A stretch of DNA of 64,000 nt, taken from NCBI GenBank assembly GCA_905250115.1, contig CAJNOI010000157.1:150577-214576 (forward strand), in the 5' to 3' direction. Source of the DNA: Adineta steineri (taxonomy: Eukaryota; Rotifera; Eurotatoria; Adinetida; Adinetidae). Each line of letters starts with the position of its first letter. Within the stretch, counting starts at the first letter, position 1. The position numbers were made by a program, and so were the translations under genes. The notes below the pieces were generated by a model. That model saw nothing but the letters and a program-made list of their open reading frames with translations. It was not told the DNA's origin and searched no databases. Of this stretch, positions 1 through 12,487 are shown piece after piece.

Positions 1-1593
1 AGAAATACTGTCGGGCATGTAAAATGATAATCTCCTGAAACAAAATAATCAAAATAAACACACACATATAAATATCATTCGAGTCAAAATAATAAACAAA
101 TCGTTTTTTTACCAACGGCTTGACCCAGTTGAACAGCATTTTGTATCGTATTATTATAATCATGCCATCTTGTATATGTTTGTAAAATACTTTCTAATAA
201 CATCGGTGCTCTTTTAGTTGGATATGTTGGCATATATTCAAAATAATCATTAACAGCACTTTTAAATGTTCTATAATCAACATATGCTGTTGAATTAATA
301 GCCATATTACCATGTGGAACATAGATTATAAAATAGGGTCCTTCATCTTTATTTACACCTAATAGAAGAGGACATTTTTTAAAATCACCTTTCATTAACA
401 TTTGTTCAGGATCATATGGAATAAAATCACCATCAACAGTTGGTACAAATGTATAACCAACAGGTCCACCATTATATGATTTAAGTGCCCAGGATGAACG
501 AAAATGATTTTGACTTAATATTGGATAATTTTTAACACATTCAAATTTATCTTCTATTGTTATCATACGTTTTTGACATTCACGCGGTATATAAGCATAT
601 TCAGGATCAGTTGGTCCTGATTCAAAACGATCAGTTATATAACTTGTAAAAGCATTTAAAAATTCTATTGAACGATATTTTGCTATATGTGGACTTAAAA
701 CAGCCCATTTAGCACTTGGTCCAGCACTTTCTAATATAGCATTATTGAAATATGGACGTGATTTTGGTGATAATAAATGTAAACCAACAGAAACTGCACC
801 GGCTGATTCACCAAATAAAGTTATACGTTGAGGATCACCACCAAAACTTTTGATATTTTTATGTATCCATTCCATTGCTAATAATTGATCATATAAACCT
901 TGATTACCTGGTGCATCTGGTGTACCCAAATAAAGAAAACCAAGTGATTCAACACGATATTCCATTGAAGCTACAATAACATTTTGTGTTGTTGCTAATA
1001 TTGAACCATCATAAATTTCTAATGTACTCTAATATATATATAAACAAAAATTTTTGTTTTTGTTTTCCTTCTCTTTTTTAAAGTAAACTTACTGATCCTG
1101 ATGTAAAACCTCCTCCATAAATCCAGACCATAACAGCTAATGGTTGTTGTCGAATTGTTGCAGGTGTCCAAATATTTAAATATAGACAATCTTCACTTAA
1201 TGGTGTTGTTGGTGCCCAAATTGTTTCGCCTGTTGTATTAAAAAATTCAATAATCATTTGATAACATGAATTAGGTAATTTTGTTGCATTATAAATAGTT
1301 CCACGTGCCCATGGACGTTTAGGAAGTGGTTTTCGAAAACGTTTTTCACCATTTGGTGCTTCACCATATGGAATACCATAGAAAGCATAAACACTTTTCG
1401 ATTCAATTGATGCTGTTGTTAAATTTGATGTATTTATAAGAAAATCTGATCGTATACCACGTATAAGACCTTGTGTTGTACATCGTATTAATGGATCCGA
1501 TGTAGGAGCACATGGTTGAGCAATGATTTTCTTATTTGAAATATAGAAGAAAACTATGAAAACGATTGAATAAAACATTAACTTAAGAGTCAC
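1..1593 (-). CDS. Type-B carboxylesterase / cholinesterase-like protein, 3' end beyond window
   Basis: An alpha/beta-hydrolase of the cholinesterase/carboxylesterase/neuroligin family, probably secreted or membrane-tethered. Exons on the minus strand: 1593-1093, 1028-113, and 34 off the window edge; introns are 64 and 78 nt with GT-AG ends and compatible phases. The start has a hydrophobic signal peptide (residues about 5-25). Family landmarks in order are an oxyanion-hole GGG in IYGGGF, the nucleophile elbow GESAG with Ser about 242, and the acidic triad residue in NKDEG (about 398). The last exon begins with a GDYHFTCP-like block typical of the family; the catalytic His would lie beyond position 1. 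Because the Ser elbow is intact, an active esterase is more likely than a neuroligin-type pseudo-enzyme. Substrate cannot be told from sequence. Confidence 0.9.
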
Positions 1594-1620
1594 ATTCGTG
1601 ATTTCTACAAAGGATATCTC

Positions 1621-1654
<34 letters not shown>

Positions 1655-4600
1655 TAATAATATTTTAAAAAAGAATAATAAAAAAATAATTAATATGAAT
1701 TATTGTTGACTTTGATAAATGTATAATTGAGAACAATATAATACTTGATCAATAGATTATTGAACGTATAAGATAACAAAAGATTATCATTATTATTATT
1801 ATAATTGACGTCGTTTAACAATATGCGCACAAGTAAACGTAACGACAATGTCTGTACGAATGATTCTAGTGTTCTGTGTATATGTGCGTATGTGTATGTG
1901 TGTTTTCACAGTTGCCAATTGTAGCAATTATGGATAAAAAGAAGAGAAAGAAGAACGATGAAGGAGGCGCGGGAGGAGAGCCAAAGAAGAAGAAGAAGGA
2001 GAAGGAGAAGAGAAAGAAAGAAAAAAAAACGAAATTGATTTCTTTTCTAGTAAGCTAACGCTTTTTTTTCTTCGTATATACGTTTTTACACATAAGTACT
2101 ATATAACATATATATATATATATATATGAATGAATGATTTAATATTGTCTAGTTTAAAAAGCAAACTGAGTGCACCATTTATTTCGATATGTGTCTTTTT
2201 ATTGGTTTGATCAGCAACAGGTGATAAGATCTGTTACTTAAAGAGTCGTTGTAGTTGATATTTCTTTTACTTCTTCGTCTTCGTTTTATTCTTTCTTGTC
2301 TATCGTTGCTATCGTCGTTTGTCGATGATGATAATGATTATTATTATAGGACTGACATAACCAAGCCGCCTTAGGCCGACTATAAGTGGAATGATGACGA
2401 AGAGAACAATGCGTTCTCATAGATCGATAGATACAGCGTGATAATTGAGTTGTTTGCACCTTCTAGATTATCTTTAATTCAATTGAATTAAATAAATAGG
2501 AAATTAAATATATACATGAATATTTTTCTTTTAATTTTTTTACCTACAAAAGATGTTAATAGACATATATAGTTAAGAGTATATTTTCATCAACTTCATT
2601 AAATGCTTGTTATATATATATATATATGTGTGTGTATGTTTTTTTAAGGCTTGTCGGATTATATTATTTTTTTTCCATTTCTTTTATGATGCATATGTAT
2701 GCATCGTTTTCTTTAGTTTTCTTTTATTATGTTTCTTGTTCTGTCAATGATTTTGTCTTTCTTTTTGTATAAATTAAAGCTGGAATCCGTTCGATGTTGT
2801 CGCTCGTCTTCATCATCATCATCATCATCATCATCAACAGAAGCTTTAGAATCTTGTTTTCTTCTTTTTTTGTGTGTGTGCGTATATGACAAGGCATTCA
2901 TGGGTATGACCTAGACACGATCAAACGAAACTTAATTGTTCTTTTTGTGTCCTTTTCTTTATTGTCATGTGTTTTTACTCAAGTTATACACAGAGACAGA
3001 TAAGACGTTGACAGTTCCTTCTCATGGCGCAATCAGTGATTATCTATGTGAAGCAATGATCATCGATTTTGCAGACTCTCTTCTTTATATTCTCATTTAT
3101 ATATATTGCGGCATTTTCTTATCCCATTTTTTTATGTATGCTCTTTATATAGTTGATTATTGATTAAGAAGAACTCGAGACGACTTGTTGACGAAAGGGA
3201 ATTATCAACAGTTTGAGTTTCTGTTTTATTAACTTTGTTTATTCATTAAGGTAATGTATGTCAATGAGATTGAATCTGGAAATATTTCTATATGTGTTTG
3301 TTAATCGTCTAAAGTACTCGGAAATATCCTATGGCGATAATATCTTTTGCGACGTCCCACGAGGAGAAGCGGCTCGAAACGAACTAAAGACGATCAAATC
3401 AATTAAAGAACTCGAAGTCTAAAAATAGGTTAAAGCAAAAAGACCTAATAAGGCACGCCCTTCTTTTCCATTAATCTATTCAGAGGTAAAGAGAAAAAAA
3501 AATTCCTTCTAACATACAGAAATATATATATATATATATATAAGAGCGCAACAACTGCTGTTTCCATCTTGCTACAAAACTATTCTTCAATAACAATGAA
3601 CAGGATACAGATCATTAGAAGTGGATATAGAGAATGACGACTAACTAATATATTATAGAGTTATATGCACCAGAGGCGAACTAAACGAGATGATGTGTAA
3701 TGAAAGATGAAGAAAAAAAAGCAAAATGATTTGTCATTTGCAATAAAGATCATTTCTCATTCTCTCTTTTTCTTCTACATATCAATATGTGTGATGAGAT
3801 GGTGGGAGAGATCGAATGTTACCCTAAAGTCATTTGAGAAGATGATAATAACTTTATTTATAATGCGTAATAACATTTAAACATTTTCATCAAATGATTG
3901 AATAATAGATAAAAAAATACAAAGAGAATAACAATGAAATCGATATCTATTGACATAAATAATATTTTTTTACAAAAATATTTCAAGTAAACAAAATCTT
4001 GATTATAATAAATTAATAGATTCAAAAACAAAGAAAATTCTATCAAGTGAAATTTCTATAGAATTTATCTTGAATGCACTTAAACTTATACCGGATATTT
4101 ACTTATAACAATAGGATCTGAAAGGATAAGTGGGCGTGATGGAAATAAAAGGAAATTACTAAAAACATGTTTAAGCTCTAATATTTATAATCCTACGTCT
4201 TTACAAATAGACTTTTTTTTTTATAATGATTTATTTAAAAAAAAACGACATGTAGTTCTTATAATAGAAAATAATTCAAAACATGAACAAATGTCTTTTT
4301 TTCTTTGTAATTTTATATCAAATCTATAAAATATAAGATTACTTATAGATTGAGTTTCAACTTGTTATTTAAAAGAATATCATTTGATGAATGCTTAGAA
4401 ATCTATTTTTATTTTCAAACAAAAGGTTTCATATATCTCTATTCTAAAAATATTAAATGTCATTTGTAGGACAATTTGACATAAATTTTTCTTCATTTTT
4501 TTAAAGATACCAGTCTATATACTACTGACATCTATTTAATAAATTGAGATATAACATTGTGTAGTAATTTGAGAAGATTATTTGAAGATTTTTAAAACTT

Positions 4601-4790
4601 TTATAAATAGTTTTCTGAATAAATATAAAAAAATAAAATTTTCATTGGTAATAAAAGCATAACAAATGAGTGAAGGACATCATATTTCGTTGAACAACAG
4701 GTCATACATTCTCTTTTCTTTTCTCTTATTCGTTATATATTTACCTTACGTCTATAACCTTGTATTACCTTCTTCGTCATAATAATTATA
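1594..4790. other. Gene-poor intergenic region with microsatellites
   Basis: No coding region with family similarity or codon structure was seen in 3.2 kb. It holds simple repeats: ATA triplets near 1620-1651, TA runs near 2103-2127, 2611-2627 and 3522-3542, and TCA triplets near 2808-2836. A 60-codon Lys/Glu-rich open frame at 1876-2058 and the Asp/Ser frames over the TCA repeat are low-complexity and not called as genes. Confidence 0.6.
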
Positions 4791-5600
4791 ATGTCTTCAA
4801 TTAGTGCTGATAAATTACGACATGAAATTCAAATAATTCTTAAAGATGCTGATTTAAATACTTTATCATCAAAAAAAGTTCGACAAACACTTGAAACGAT
4901 ATTTAACTGTGATTTTACTGAACGAAAAAAAGAAATTGATGATATACTTATGTCAGAAATAACAGCACGTGATATAGTACCAATTTCAGCACCTGTTGAA
5001 CCTATTCCTGTGAATAATGATTTACAATGTACAACAGTGATTAATGAATCACAAACAAATAATATTTCTACACAATCAAATGATGAGCAAAATAAACAAA
5101 CAGATAAAGAAATACCAGTAGAAACTCCTCAACAAGAAAATCGTCCAAGTGTTCGAACAACTTCAGCTAGTTCAATAGTATATAAACAATCTACAGCAGC
5201 TGCACTTAAAATTGAACGACGACGAACATGTTATAATAAAGAATTAGATATAAGTGATCAATTAGCTTGTGTTGTTGGAGGACATCGAGTAAATTTTTTA
5301 TTCATTTTAACGATATATATATATATGTTTATTTATTGAATATATGTAGATGCCTCGATCAGAAGTTGTTAAACGTATGTGGGTTTATTTTAAACAACAT
5401 AATTTATTGGATCCTGTCAATAAACAATATGTTAATTGTGATGAAACACTTGCTAGATTATTTGGTATGTCTATTTAATATTAATAAAAAAATGAATAAA
5501 ACTTTTTTTTTTAATAGGGCGAAGACGTATACGTGCATTTGGAATGTTAAAAGATCTCGCTAGACATCTGAGTGATCCAGATAAACAACAATTAGATTAA
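4791..5600 (+). CDS. SWIB/MDM2 and DEK_C domain protein (UAF30-like)
   Basis: Likely nuclear chromatin or transcription cofactor. Three exons (4791-5288, 5350-5464, 5518-5600) give 231 residues; introns are 61 and 53 nt and the phases join cleanly. Residues about 5-55 resemble a DEK_C helical domain (LSSKKVRQTLE...). A Ser/Thr/Gln-rich linker follows, and the C-terminal third is a SWIB fold (MPRSEVVKRMWVYFKQHNL, then a CDETLARLFG block). This order (DEK_C then SWIB) matches the UAF30/TRI1 type, which acts with RNA polymerase I factors in yeast; the role in this animal is inferred. The SWIB C-terminus is short but the protein ends naturally at TAA. Confidence 0.85.
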
Positions 5601-6091
5601 TTTTCAAATTCCGTAGCCATTTTCTTTTTACTGTGATAGATTAGTTAAATATTCGAATTATAGGACATCACTGCTTTCTTTTTTGTAGAGCGAATTTGTT
5701 TGTAGTAGTTTTCACATATAATATGTGTGTTTGTATAAAGTTATATATATACAGTAATATGTTTCGATTATTTACATTTTTTGTAGATTTGATATTCAGA
5801 TAAGTTGAGTTTTATTTGTAATTGTTTTTTTTTAGATTTAGTAAAGATTTAAACGTAGAATTTTGTTGTTTGTTAAACTAATAAACAATAAATGTGAATA
5901 TTATTTCGAGATAAAATAAAATTGAGAAATATGAGTATTAGATATATATTGACAAATATTTTGCAATGTATGTGTTCGCATACCATTCAATTTTTTTCTG
6001 ACGAGACTGGATAATGAAATTTGATCATCTAATGTTAGATAAAATGTATCAAGGAAAAAGGATAACAAATAAATTTCTATAATTTTAGATC
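5601..6091. other. Intergenic spacer between SWIB and ZIP genes
   Basis: About 490 bp of AT-rich DNA separates the SWIB gene stop from the ZIP start on the same strand. It should hold the 3' UTR of one gene and the promoter of the next. No other feature was seen. Confidence 0.5.
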
Positions 6092-7420
6092 ATGACACGA
6101 CGTCTTCTAGTTCTTGTGTTTATTACTTTAACAATCTTAGTTTGTAAGATAAATTCTCACGGTCATTCTCATGATCATGGACATGGACATTCTCACGATC
6201 ATGGACATGACCACGGACACGTACATGGACATGGTCATGCTCACGACGACGAACCAGCTTCATTTAAATATTCTCGAGAAGCAAATGAAGCCTATGCTCC
6301 ACCACATTATAATGAAGGAAGTGATAGTGACGATGATGATGATGTTGAAAGAGCTGAACCATTTTCTGTTATGACTTGGGCATTATTATCAACACTTGGA
6401 ATTAGTATAGCACCTGTTATTATTCTATTCTTTTTTAATATAACTAATAGTCCAAAAGATCAAGCATATTTAAAAATTCTTTTAAGTTTTGCATCAGGTG
6501 GTTTATTAGGTGATGCATTTCTTCATTTAATACCTCATGCAATGTTAGCCTATGGTGAAAAAGGTGGACATTCACATTCACATTCACATTCACATGGTCA
6601 TGATCATAATCATTCAGCTGATATTCAAGTTGGTTTATATATTCTTGCAGGAATATTTCTTTTTCTTATTGTTGAAAAATTTGTTCGACATGTCAAAGGT
6701 CACGGACATTCTCATGCACATGCTCATGAAATAGCTGCAACTGTGATGCCAGATGATAATGATGATGATGATGATAATGGTAAGAAAAAAAAGAAGAAAT
6801 CATCGGAAAAACCCAAATCAAAAACAGGTTCAGAAGTAATACCAAAAAATGATATGAAAATATCTGGTTATTTAAATTTAATCGCTGATGGTCTTCATAA
6901 TTTTACTGATGGTTTAGCTATTGGTTCAACGTATTTACTTGGACGAAAAGTTGGTAAGAAATTTACTAAGAAACAAAAAAAAGAAAGATTTGTTTTATAT
7001 AATTTTTAACTTAGGTTTAATGACAACAATGACAATATTTTTTCATGAAATTCCACATGAAATTGGTGATTATGCTATATTAATTCAAAACGGATGTAGT
7101 CGAAAAAAAGTTTGTTTTTAATTTTTTTTCAAAAATAAATATCTATTTCTTTTGAATAGGCCATATTATTACAATTAACAACTGCAATTGGAGCTTTACT
7201 TGGTTGTTTAATTGGTCTTTTATTTCATTCAGCAGGTGCAGAAGCATGGGCAACACAAACATTTCTTCCAATAACAGCTGGTGGCTTTATTTATATCGCT
7301 ACTGTTAGTGTTATACCAGAATTATTGGAAACAAATAGTGGGTTTAAACAATCAATTAAAGAAATGCTTGCACTTATTTTCGGTGTTTTTATTATGGTTC
7401 TTGTTGCAATATACGAATAA
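6092..7420 (+). CDS. SLC39A7-like: ZIP-family zinc transporter, SLC39A7/Catsup-like
   Basis: Probable ER/Golgi zinc exporter to the cytosol, by analogy with ZIP7/KE4/Catsup. Exons 6092-6953, 7015-7109 and 7160-7420 give 405 residues. After a signal-like N-terminus there are dense His-rich stretches (HGHSHDHGH types) in the lumenal N-terminus and in loops near codons for residues 155-175 and 205-215, plus an acidic/lysine loop. The transport signature is intact: HNFTDG (about residue 269) in TM4 and HEIPHE (about 299) in TM5, the LIV-1 subfamily pair that binds metal. Further helices run to the end at IYE. The second intron uses a GTTTGT donor, also seen in the MAM gene here, so this may be a tolerated donor variant in the genome. 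Confidence 0.93.
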
Positions 7421-8477
7421 AAAACTTCAAACAAAACATAACTTATTCGTAAATTTTTAACGTTTTTTTTCTCGTTCTATTCTTATTCATCTAAGTTTAA
7501 ACCAATAAAACCAAGTATCATCCATAGAGAATTATACATATGGTAATACGAATAACCGGTTTTCTTTTCATATTCGTCAATATTGACTTATATTAGAAAT
7601 TTCTTTCTCGTCAACAACAATATCATGTTTTTTTTTTGTTAAAAGGTGTTGGTTTTGTTTTTTTGTAGTACTTATTTGTTTTTACTCGTAACTATTGGAA
7701 AATAAAAAGATTTATAATTTATTTCGTTTTAAATTAACTGATTATATATCGATCAGTTGAAAGTGGTTGTGGGCGCGGGTATTCCTTTATTTCAGACTCA
7801 CACTCTCAAGAGGGAGTAGAAGAAATATGAGTGTAGTGCAGAGATGGGCAAGTCATTTTTCAAGTCAAGCTGAAAAAACCTTTGTAACTTTTCTCACATA
7901 AAGGATATGATTTTAGTTCTCACTTTATCAAGTTTACAATTTTCCTGGCTACAAAATGACATATTATGGTTAAGATTTTCTTTTATCAAAACTCGTGTAA
8001 TGCCTTCGGCAAGTCATGACTTGAAGAAGATGAGCTAAATTTGTTCGGTCAAGTCAAGTCATGACTTGTCGAAGGCATTACACGAGTTTTGATAAAAGAA
8101 AATCTTAACCATAATATGTCATTTGGTAGCTAGGAAAATTGTAAATTTGATAAAGTGAGAACTAAAATCATATCCTTTATGTGAGAAAAGTTACAAAGGT
8201 TTTTTCAGCTTGACTTGAAAAATGACTTGCCCATCTCTGGTGTAGTGGAAGAAAACAAACAACATGTACGAATATATAAGGTCGTAATCGGTGTTTCTTT
8301 GAGCATATAGTACGACTTTAACATTAATTTCAAAGCAAAATGAGATGCTATATAGTAATTTATTTTCTCGTTTATGTAAAGTCTTAAAAGTGTTTGAGAC
8401 TAAATTTTATTTTATAAATACCTCGTCTCACTATTAGAATGTCATCTAAACTAAAAAATAAAAATAAAAAGTTCACT
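7421..8477. other. Intergenic region carrying a fold-back element
   Basis: Apart from the inverted-repeat element at 7839-8239 and a weak telomere-like hairpin at 7763-7811, no gene was seen. The last part (8240-8477) is downstream of the minus-strand LRR pseudogene. Confidence 0.5.
7839..8239. mobile_element. Fold-back hAT-type MITE with 8-bp target duplication
   Basis: Two arms of 186 bp (7839-8024 and 8054-8239) are near-perfect inverted copies around a 29-bp loop, so most of the element could fold as one hairpin. The ends read CAGAGATGGGCAAGTCA, matching the CAGNG-TGGGCAA style of hAT terminal repeats. Directly outside lie identical 8-bp copies of GTGTAGTG (7831-7838 and 8240-8247), the duplication size made by hAT transposases. 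There is no coding capacity, so the element would depend on a transposase elsewhere. Few mismatches between arms suggest fairly recent insertion. Confidence 0.92.
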
Positions 8478-9149
8478 TCAATAGTCTCTCCAATTGCTTG
8501 CGTTAATTGTGACCCTTCTAGCATAATAAAAAGCACCAAAGATAACTTGCAGAGATGGTGTACGTTTTGCAGCTACTTCACGTAATAAATCTTGATTTTC
8601 ATTTGAAAATTCGTGATCTCCCAAATATAACAATTGCAATAATTGAATCAATACTTGCGTTCATTAGTTCAATAGGGTCAAACGAAACCCGGGTGTTAAC
8701 ATCGCCTATGTTTAGATCTAACAGCGTGTTGTTTTCATGTTGCAATACACGGCAGATTTCTTGTACACCTTCATCATCAAGATAATTTCTGCATACTTCA
8801 AGTTCTACCAATGTTTTGTTGAATTTTAACATTTCGGCCAAGTAACGTCCTCCTTGTTCGGTTAACTGGTTATGACCAATATAGAGCTTTTGACATTTTT
8901 TATTTGTTTTCAACTCTTCACAAATTATTTTCATATCAGCATCAGATAACTCTTTACTGGTGAGTTCTCAGTGGCTTTTGTCTTTAAACTGTTGAATGGC
9001 ATTTTGAATCTTTTCTGTATCAGTTGTTGATATAGACGAAGAGGCCATTTATTATCACCGACTGAATCTAAAGCGTTGATTAAAAAAAAAGTTATCAGAA
9101 TAATTGCACACTGATCCCGGTAATATTCTAGCGATAGTCGCATACACAA
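8478..9149 (-). pseudogene. Broken leucine-rich-repeat (RNI-like) protein
   Basis: The middle frame (8934-8599) encodes clear ribonuclease-inhibitor-type LRRs (LYIGHNQLTEQGGRYLAEML and a following repeat with LVELEVCRN). The upstream piece (9149-8931) and the downstream piece (from about 8645 to 8478) continue in other frames; single-base shifts near 8935-8960 and near 8640 are needed to connect them, and no good splice sites were found at these points. Remnants of such LRR blocks are common by-products of gene-family turnover. It could still be real if undetected introns or sequencing errors explain the shifts. Confidence 0.6.
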
Positions 9150-10194
9150 ATGAATGACGAGAATAGGTTTCTCATTCGTTCTCTATTCCTTTTGGTTCAT
9201 TTATTCAACCGTAACTATTTGAATTACCTAAACATTATAAATAAAGAAAAAGAACGTAGCGCGAGAGTGAGGGTAAGCATCTGAAGATGGTATGATGGAA
9301 AAAAGAACAGATAATATAGAAAGAAAAAATATCGAAGAGAAAAGAGGAGGTATGCACGACCACTTCGACACAATCATCAAATCACTCCTCTTGTGATTCG
9401 TATGTGACGTCAGTTGTATTTGTTTTTTAGATGGCGATGTACTAATTGATTTTTGTTTACTTTAAATATAATGACTAGTCCTTCTGATACAGTTTTATTT
9501 ATTATTTCTCAAAAAAAAAACAAGAAAATGTTGCATATCGATAACTTCCTCTTCAAATTGAATAAGAACATAAGCACAATAAAAATACTATCAATGCTTG
9601 GATCCACAATGTACTGAGGATGAGGGTATTGTTGTGCGTCAGGGTGAACGTGTTGTTTTATGATTTTTACCAACACCGTCACCTTCAAAACTAGCGATTA
9701 GAGTGAGGGCGAATGGAAAAGGATTAGTATTACCGCAACAAAAAACGAAAAACGGTGCTGTGAGTCCAGTTTGACCTACAGACGGTGTTCGAGGGTTAAT
9801 GCGGCTTTTTCAGTGTTTCTTAACGTATATTAAATTATGGAATATGAACATATACCTTTATAGAGACAATAAACTAATATGGTTGAACGATCTTTGTAAA
9901 TTATTTCTCTATCTTGTCTTTCTGTATTTTTTCTTCTTTCCCCTTTGCATTTTATATCGCTATTGCTCTTGATATACAGAGCTTTAATGATCGTTTATAT
10001 ATTAAATAAATAATACGAAATATATTGGCGAAATTTAACTTAGCATTTCTTTAATTATTTTAAATCTTAGCACATCATTTATTCTGCGAATGATTTCGAT
10101 AAAAATTGATACCGAAAAAGCAAAAGTTATGATTAGAAGACTGAACTTATCTTCTCCGTGAAGATATAGGTCAGTCTGTTTTTCGTCATAATTT
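9150..10194. other. Intergenic region, nothing recognised
   Basis: About 1 kb with no supported coding region, tandem repeat or inverted repeat. A somewhat GC-richer patch near 9600-9800 shows no readable long frame. Confidence 0.45.
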
Positions 10195-11295
10195 TCATGA
10201 TTGTCTGCATGGCCCAGCGGGAGAAGAAGAAGTGTTGCTACGTCTTTGGTTTCTTCCTTGCTGCTGCTGTTGTTGTTGATAGTTTTGGTCCTGAGGGTGG
10301 GGGCGCGGCTCTTGTTGTTGAGCTTCGGAGTTCGTCGACGTTGGAGGCTCGATGTAGTGAATGTTGAAGGTTTTGTCGTGGTTGATAATAAAATCGAGAA
10401 GCTTATGTCTCATTGATAGAACATTTTTGCACTGTTTTACAGCCGCCTTATAATTCGGTGTCCGGCGGAGTGGTGGCCGAAGACTACCCATGAATAGCAC
10501 ATCCAACTTGAAGAACTCTTTCAAACCACTCTCAATGACGGTAGGATTCTTGAAAAATTCATTGACAAATTCCTCGCGTTCATCGTCGCTCTTCTCTTCG
10601 CAATGAGTAAGAAGAAGAAAAAAGTACTCGCTCATCGGCGAGAAATGTTTCTTCATGAGTATCATTGAATCGATATCTTCGGTATTGATGCCAGAAGCAC
10701 TACTAAAAACGAAACCAAAAGCATTGATATGAGTTGTATCTTTATTGATACATTCGTAGACAAGTTTCTGGATTGTGTCATTTGTTAGTTGCGTTCCAGT
10801 AGCAGTGACCTTGTCATAGAGACCTGGTGTGTCGATAAGATTGAGATAATAGACTACGTCGTTTTGTGCGATTGGAGCGGCAATATGGTTGAAGGATATT
10901 TCGCGCGTTTCTGAGTACAGCTTCGAAATTTCTGGAACATAGTAAGGGTCTTGAATTACTTTGGCCACCGTTGTTTTTCCAGTGCGTGTGCGACCAATGA
11001 GAACAATGTTGCGGTGAACACAGTTAGAAAATGTAAAAAAATTTCGCTTGTTAACCTTCGATTTGACATTCTCTATCATTTGATCGAAGTCTTCGTCACC
11101 ACTGTCACTGTCTGATTCCTCTATAAATATATTAAATGATAAGTCATGAGTTGAAGCAGTATCTTATCGATTTTGCTATTCCTTACTGCTGTTTGTAGGA
11201 TTCGGTAGCGTGAATACGGATGACTAAAGAGAAAATATTTTCAATTTCGATGCGTCTTCAAAGTGGAGCAAAGTTCTTACTTGATTCTTAGTCAT
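10195..11295 (-). CDS. AIG1/GIMAP-like GTPase, paralog 1
   Basis: A septin/GIMAP-superfamily GTPase. Three exons (11295-11281, 11223-11187, 11120-10195) make 325 residues; the first exon is only five codons. The GTPase core shows G1 GRTRTGKTT (residues 60-68), G3 DTPG (about 114-117) and a G4-like THCE (about 189-192) that replaces the usual NKxD. The N-terminus holds an acidic Ser/Asp patch and the C-terminus is Gln/Pro/Arg-rich low complexity with no transmembrane helix. It lies 182 bp downstream of a second AIG1-type gene on the same strand, suggesting tandem duplication. In vertebrates and plants such GTPases are linked to immunity and vesicle/membrane scaffolds; function here is unknown. 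Confidence 0.85.
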
Positions 11296-11476
11296 GATCG
11301 ATTTGAATGAAGAAATTCGAGTTTATATATATATAAAAAGAAAAAAAGAATAGTATTAGATACACCCTTATACAAGATATTGCGTATGGTTTAATTTCTT
11401 CGTTTTTAACTTAAAATGTATGTATTTCAGAGTATGCTTTATCGTTCATACACTTGAATTGGGAAATGTTTTTAAT

Positions 11477-12487
11477 TCAATCAGCTATCTTTTCATCAGG
11501 TACTGATGCGGCGGAAGCGGTGGAAAGCATTTTAACTACATAGTAGCAACCTATGAGGCAAAGAGCAAAACAACACAAACATGTTTTTCCACAAGAAAAA
11601 ATTGTACGTAAGCAATGACAGCAACAAAAGCAACAATCACTTTCACCAAAACTCGAATTCTTGATTGTTTGCTCATCAGTGTTATCGTGATGTGTACCTC
11701 CTTGTTGATAAAGAGGGAGAGTTACATCATTATTGGCTGTAACAGTCTGTTGGTTGTTGTTGTTCGTGTTAGGAACTGTTATTAGACATTTATCGAGTAG
11801 CAAATCTCGCATTTGAAGAACGTTTGTGTGTTCAAAGGTTATTGCGCGTCGATTTTGCTGCTTAAGCGATTCATATCGAATACAGCCAATGAAAAAAGTA
11901 CCTTGCTTGAAAAATTTACGCAAGTCATGATGAACGACATCTGGGTGGTTAAAGAAATCCTTGATTAAATCGTTTTTTTGGTCTTGATAAAGTTCTTCAC
12001 AATGTGTCACCACCAACATCATCCTCTCACTAAGATGAGGTAGTTTTTCTTTCACAACAAGCATCGATTGAATATCTTCATCATTGATTCCATTTATAAG
12101 ACTGAAGACAAAAGCGTATAGATCGATTGATACTGTGCTCATTACATTTTGTAACTGTTCAAAAATAGCTTCATTAGTCAGTAATGAACTTAAGTGTTTC
12201 TGTTTGTCATAAAATCCTGGCATGTCTACAATTTGTAGGCCACCAATCCACTGCTGCTCCGGTTGACGAGTAGCTGAGTAAAGTTGTGGTCCTGGTGGTC
12301 GATAGAGACTGTCACCGAGAACCTTCACAATTGTAGACTTTCCGGCACGCGACGAACCGATAAGGGCAAGAGTACGTGGTTCAGTATCAGGCACCATTCG
12401 GTGTAAAGATGGATCCCGATCACGCACATCGCGTAAACTCTTGATAATTGCACCAGCAGGATCGATAGTAGAGTCTATAGCTGACAT
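11477..12487 (-). CDS. AIG1/GIMAP-like GTPase, paralog 2, with C-terminal membrane anchor
   Basis: Single-exon 336-residue GTPase. Motifs are G1 GSSRAGKST (44-52), G3 DMPG (88-91) and THCE (161-164), with the same spacing and the same THCE box as the neighbour, so the two are paralogs. Unlike its neighbour it ends in a Cys-rich hydrophobic segment (about residues 284-326, CCFCCCHCLRT followed by CLCCFALCLIGCYYVV), which looks like a palmitoylated or membrane-inserted tail anchor, as in several vertebrate GIMAPs. A membrane-anchored/soluble pair of GIMAP-like GTPases may work together; that is inference. Confidence 0.85.
   Translation of the reverse strand: MSAIDSTIDPAGAIIKSLRDVRDRDPSLHRMVPDTEPRTLALIGSSRAGKSTIVKVLGDSLYRPPGPQLYSATRQPEQQWIGGLQIVDMPGFYDKQKHLSSLLTNEAIFEQLQNVMSTVSIDLYAFVFSLINGINDEDIQSMLVVKEKLPHLSERMMLVVTHCEELYQDQKNDLIKDFFNHPDVVHHDLRKFFKQGTFFIGCIRYESLKQQNRRAITFEHTNVLQMRDLLLDKCLITVPNTNNNNQQTVTANNDVTLPLYQQGGTHHDNTDEQTIKNSSFGESDCCFCCCHCLRTIFSCGKTCLCCFALCLIGCYYVVKMLSTASAASVPDEKIAD

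Noticed and set aside
1876..2058. 60-codon Lys/Glu-rich open frame
   Set aside because: Low-complexity AGA/AAG-rich sequence, no family features and no splice context.
2713..2914. Overlapping Asp-rich and Ser-rich frames on both strands
   Set aside because: Both are translations of one TCA/TGA microsatellite.
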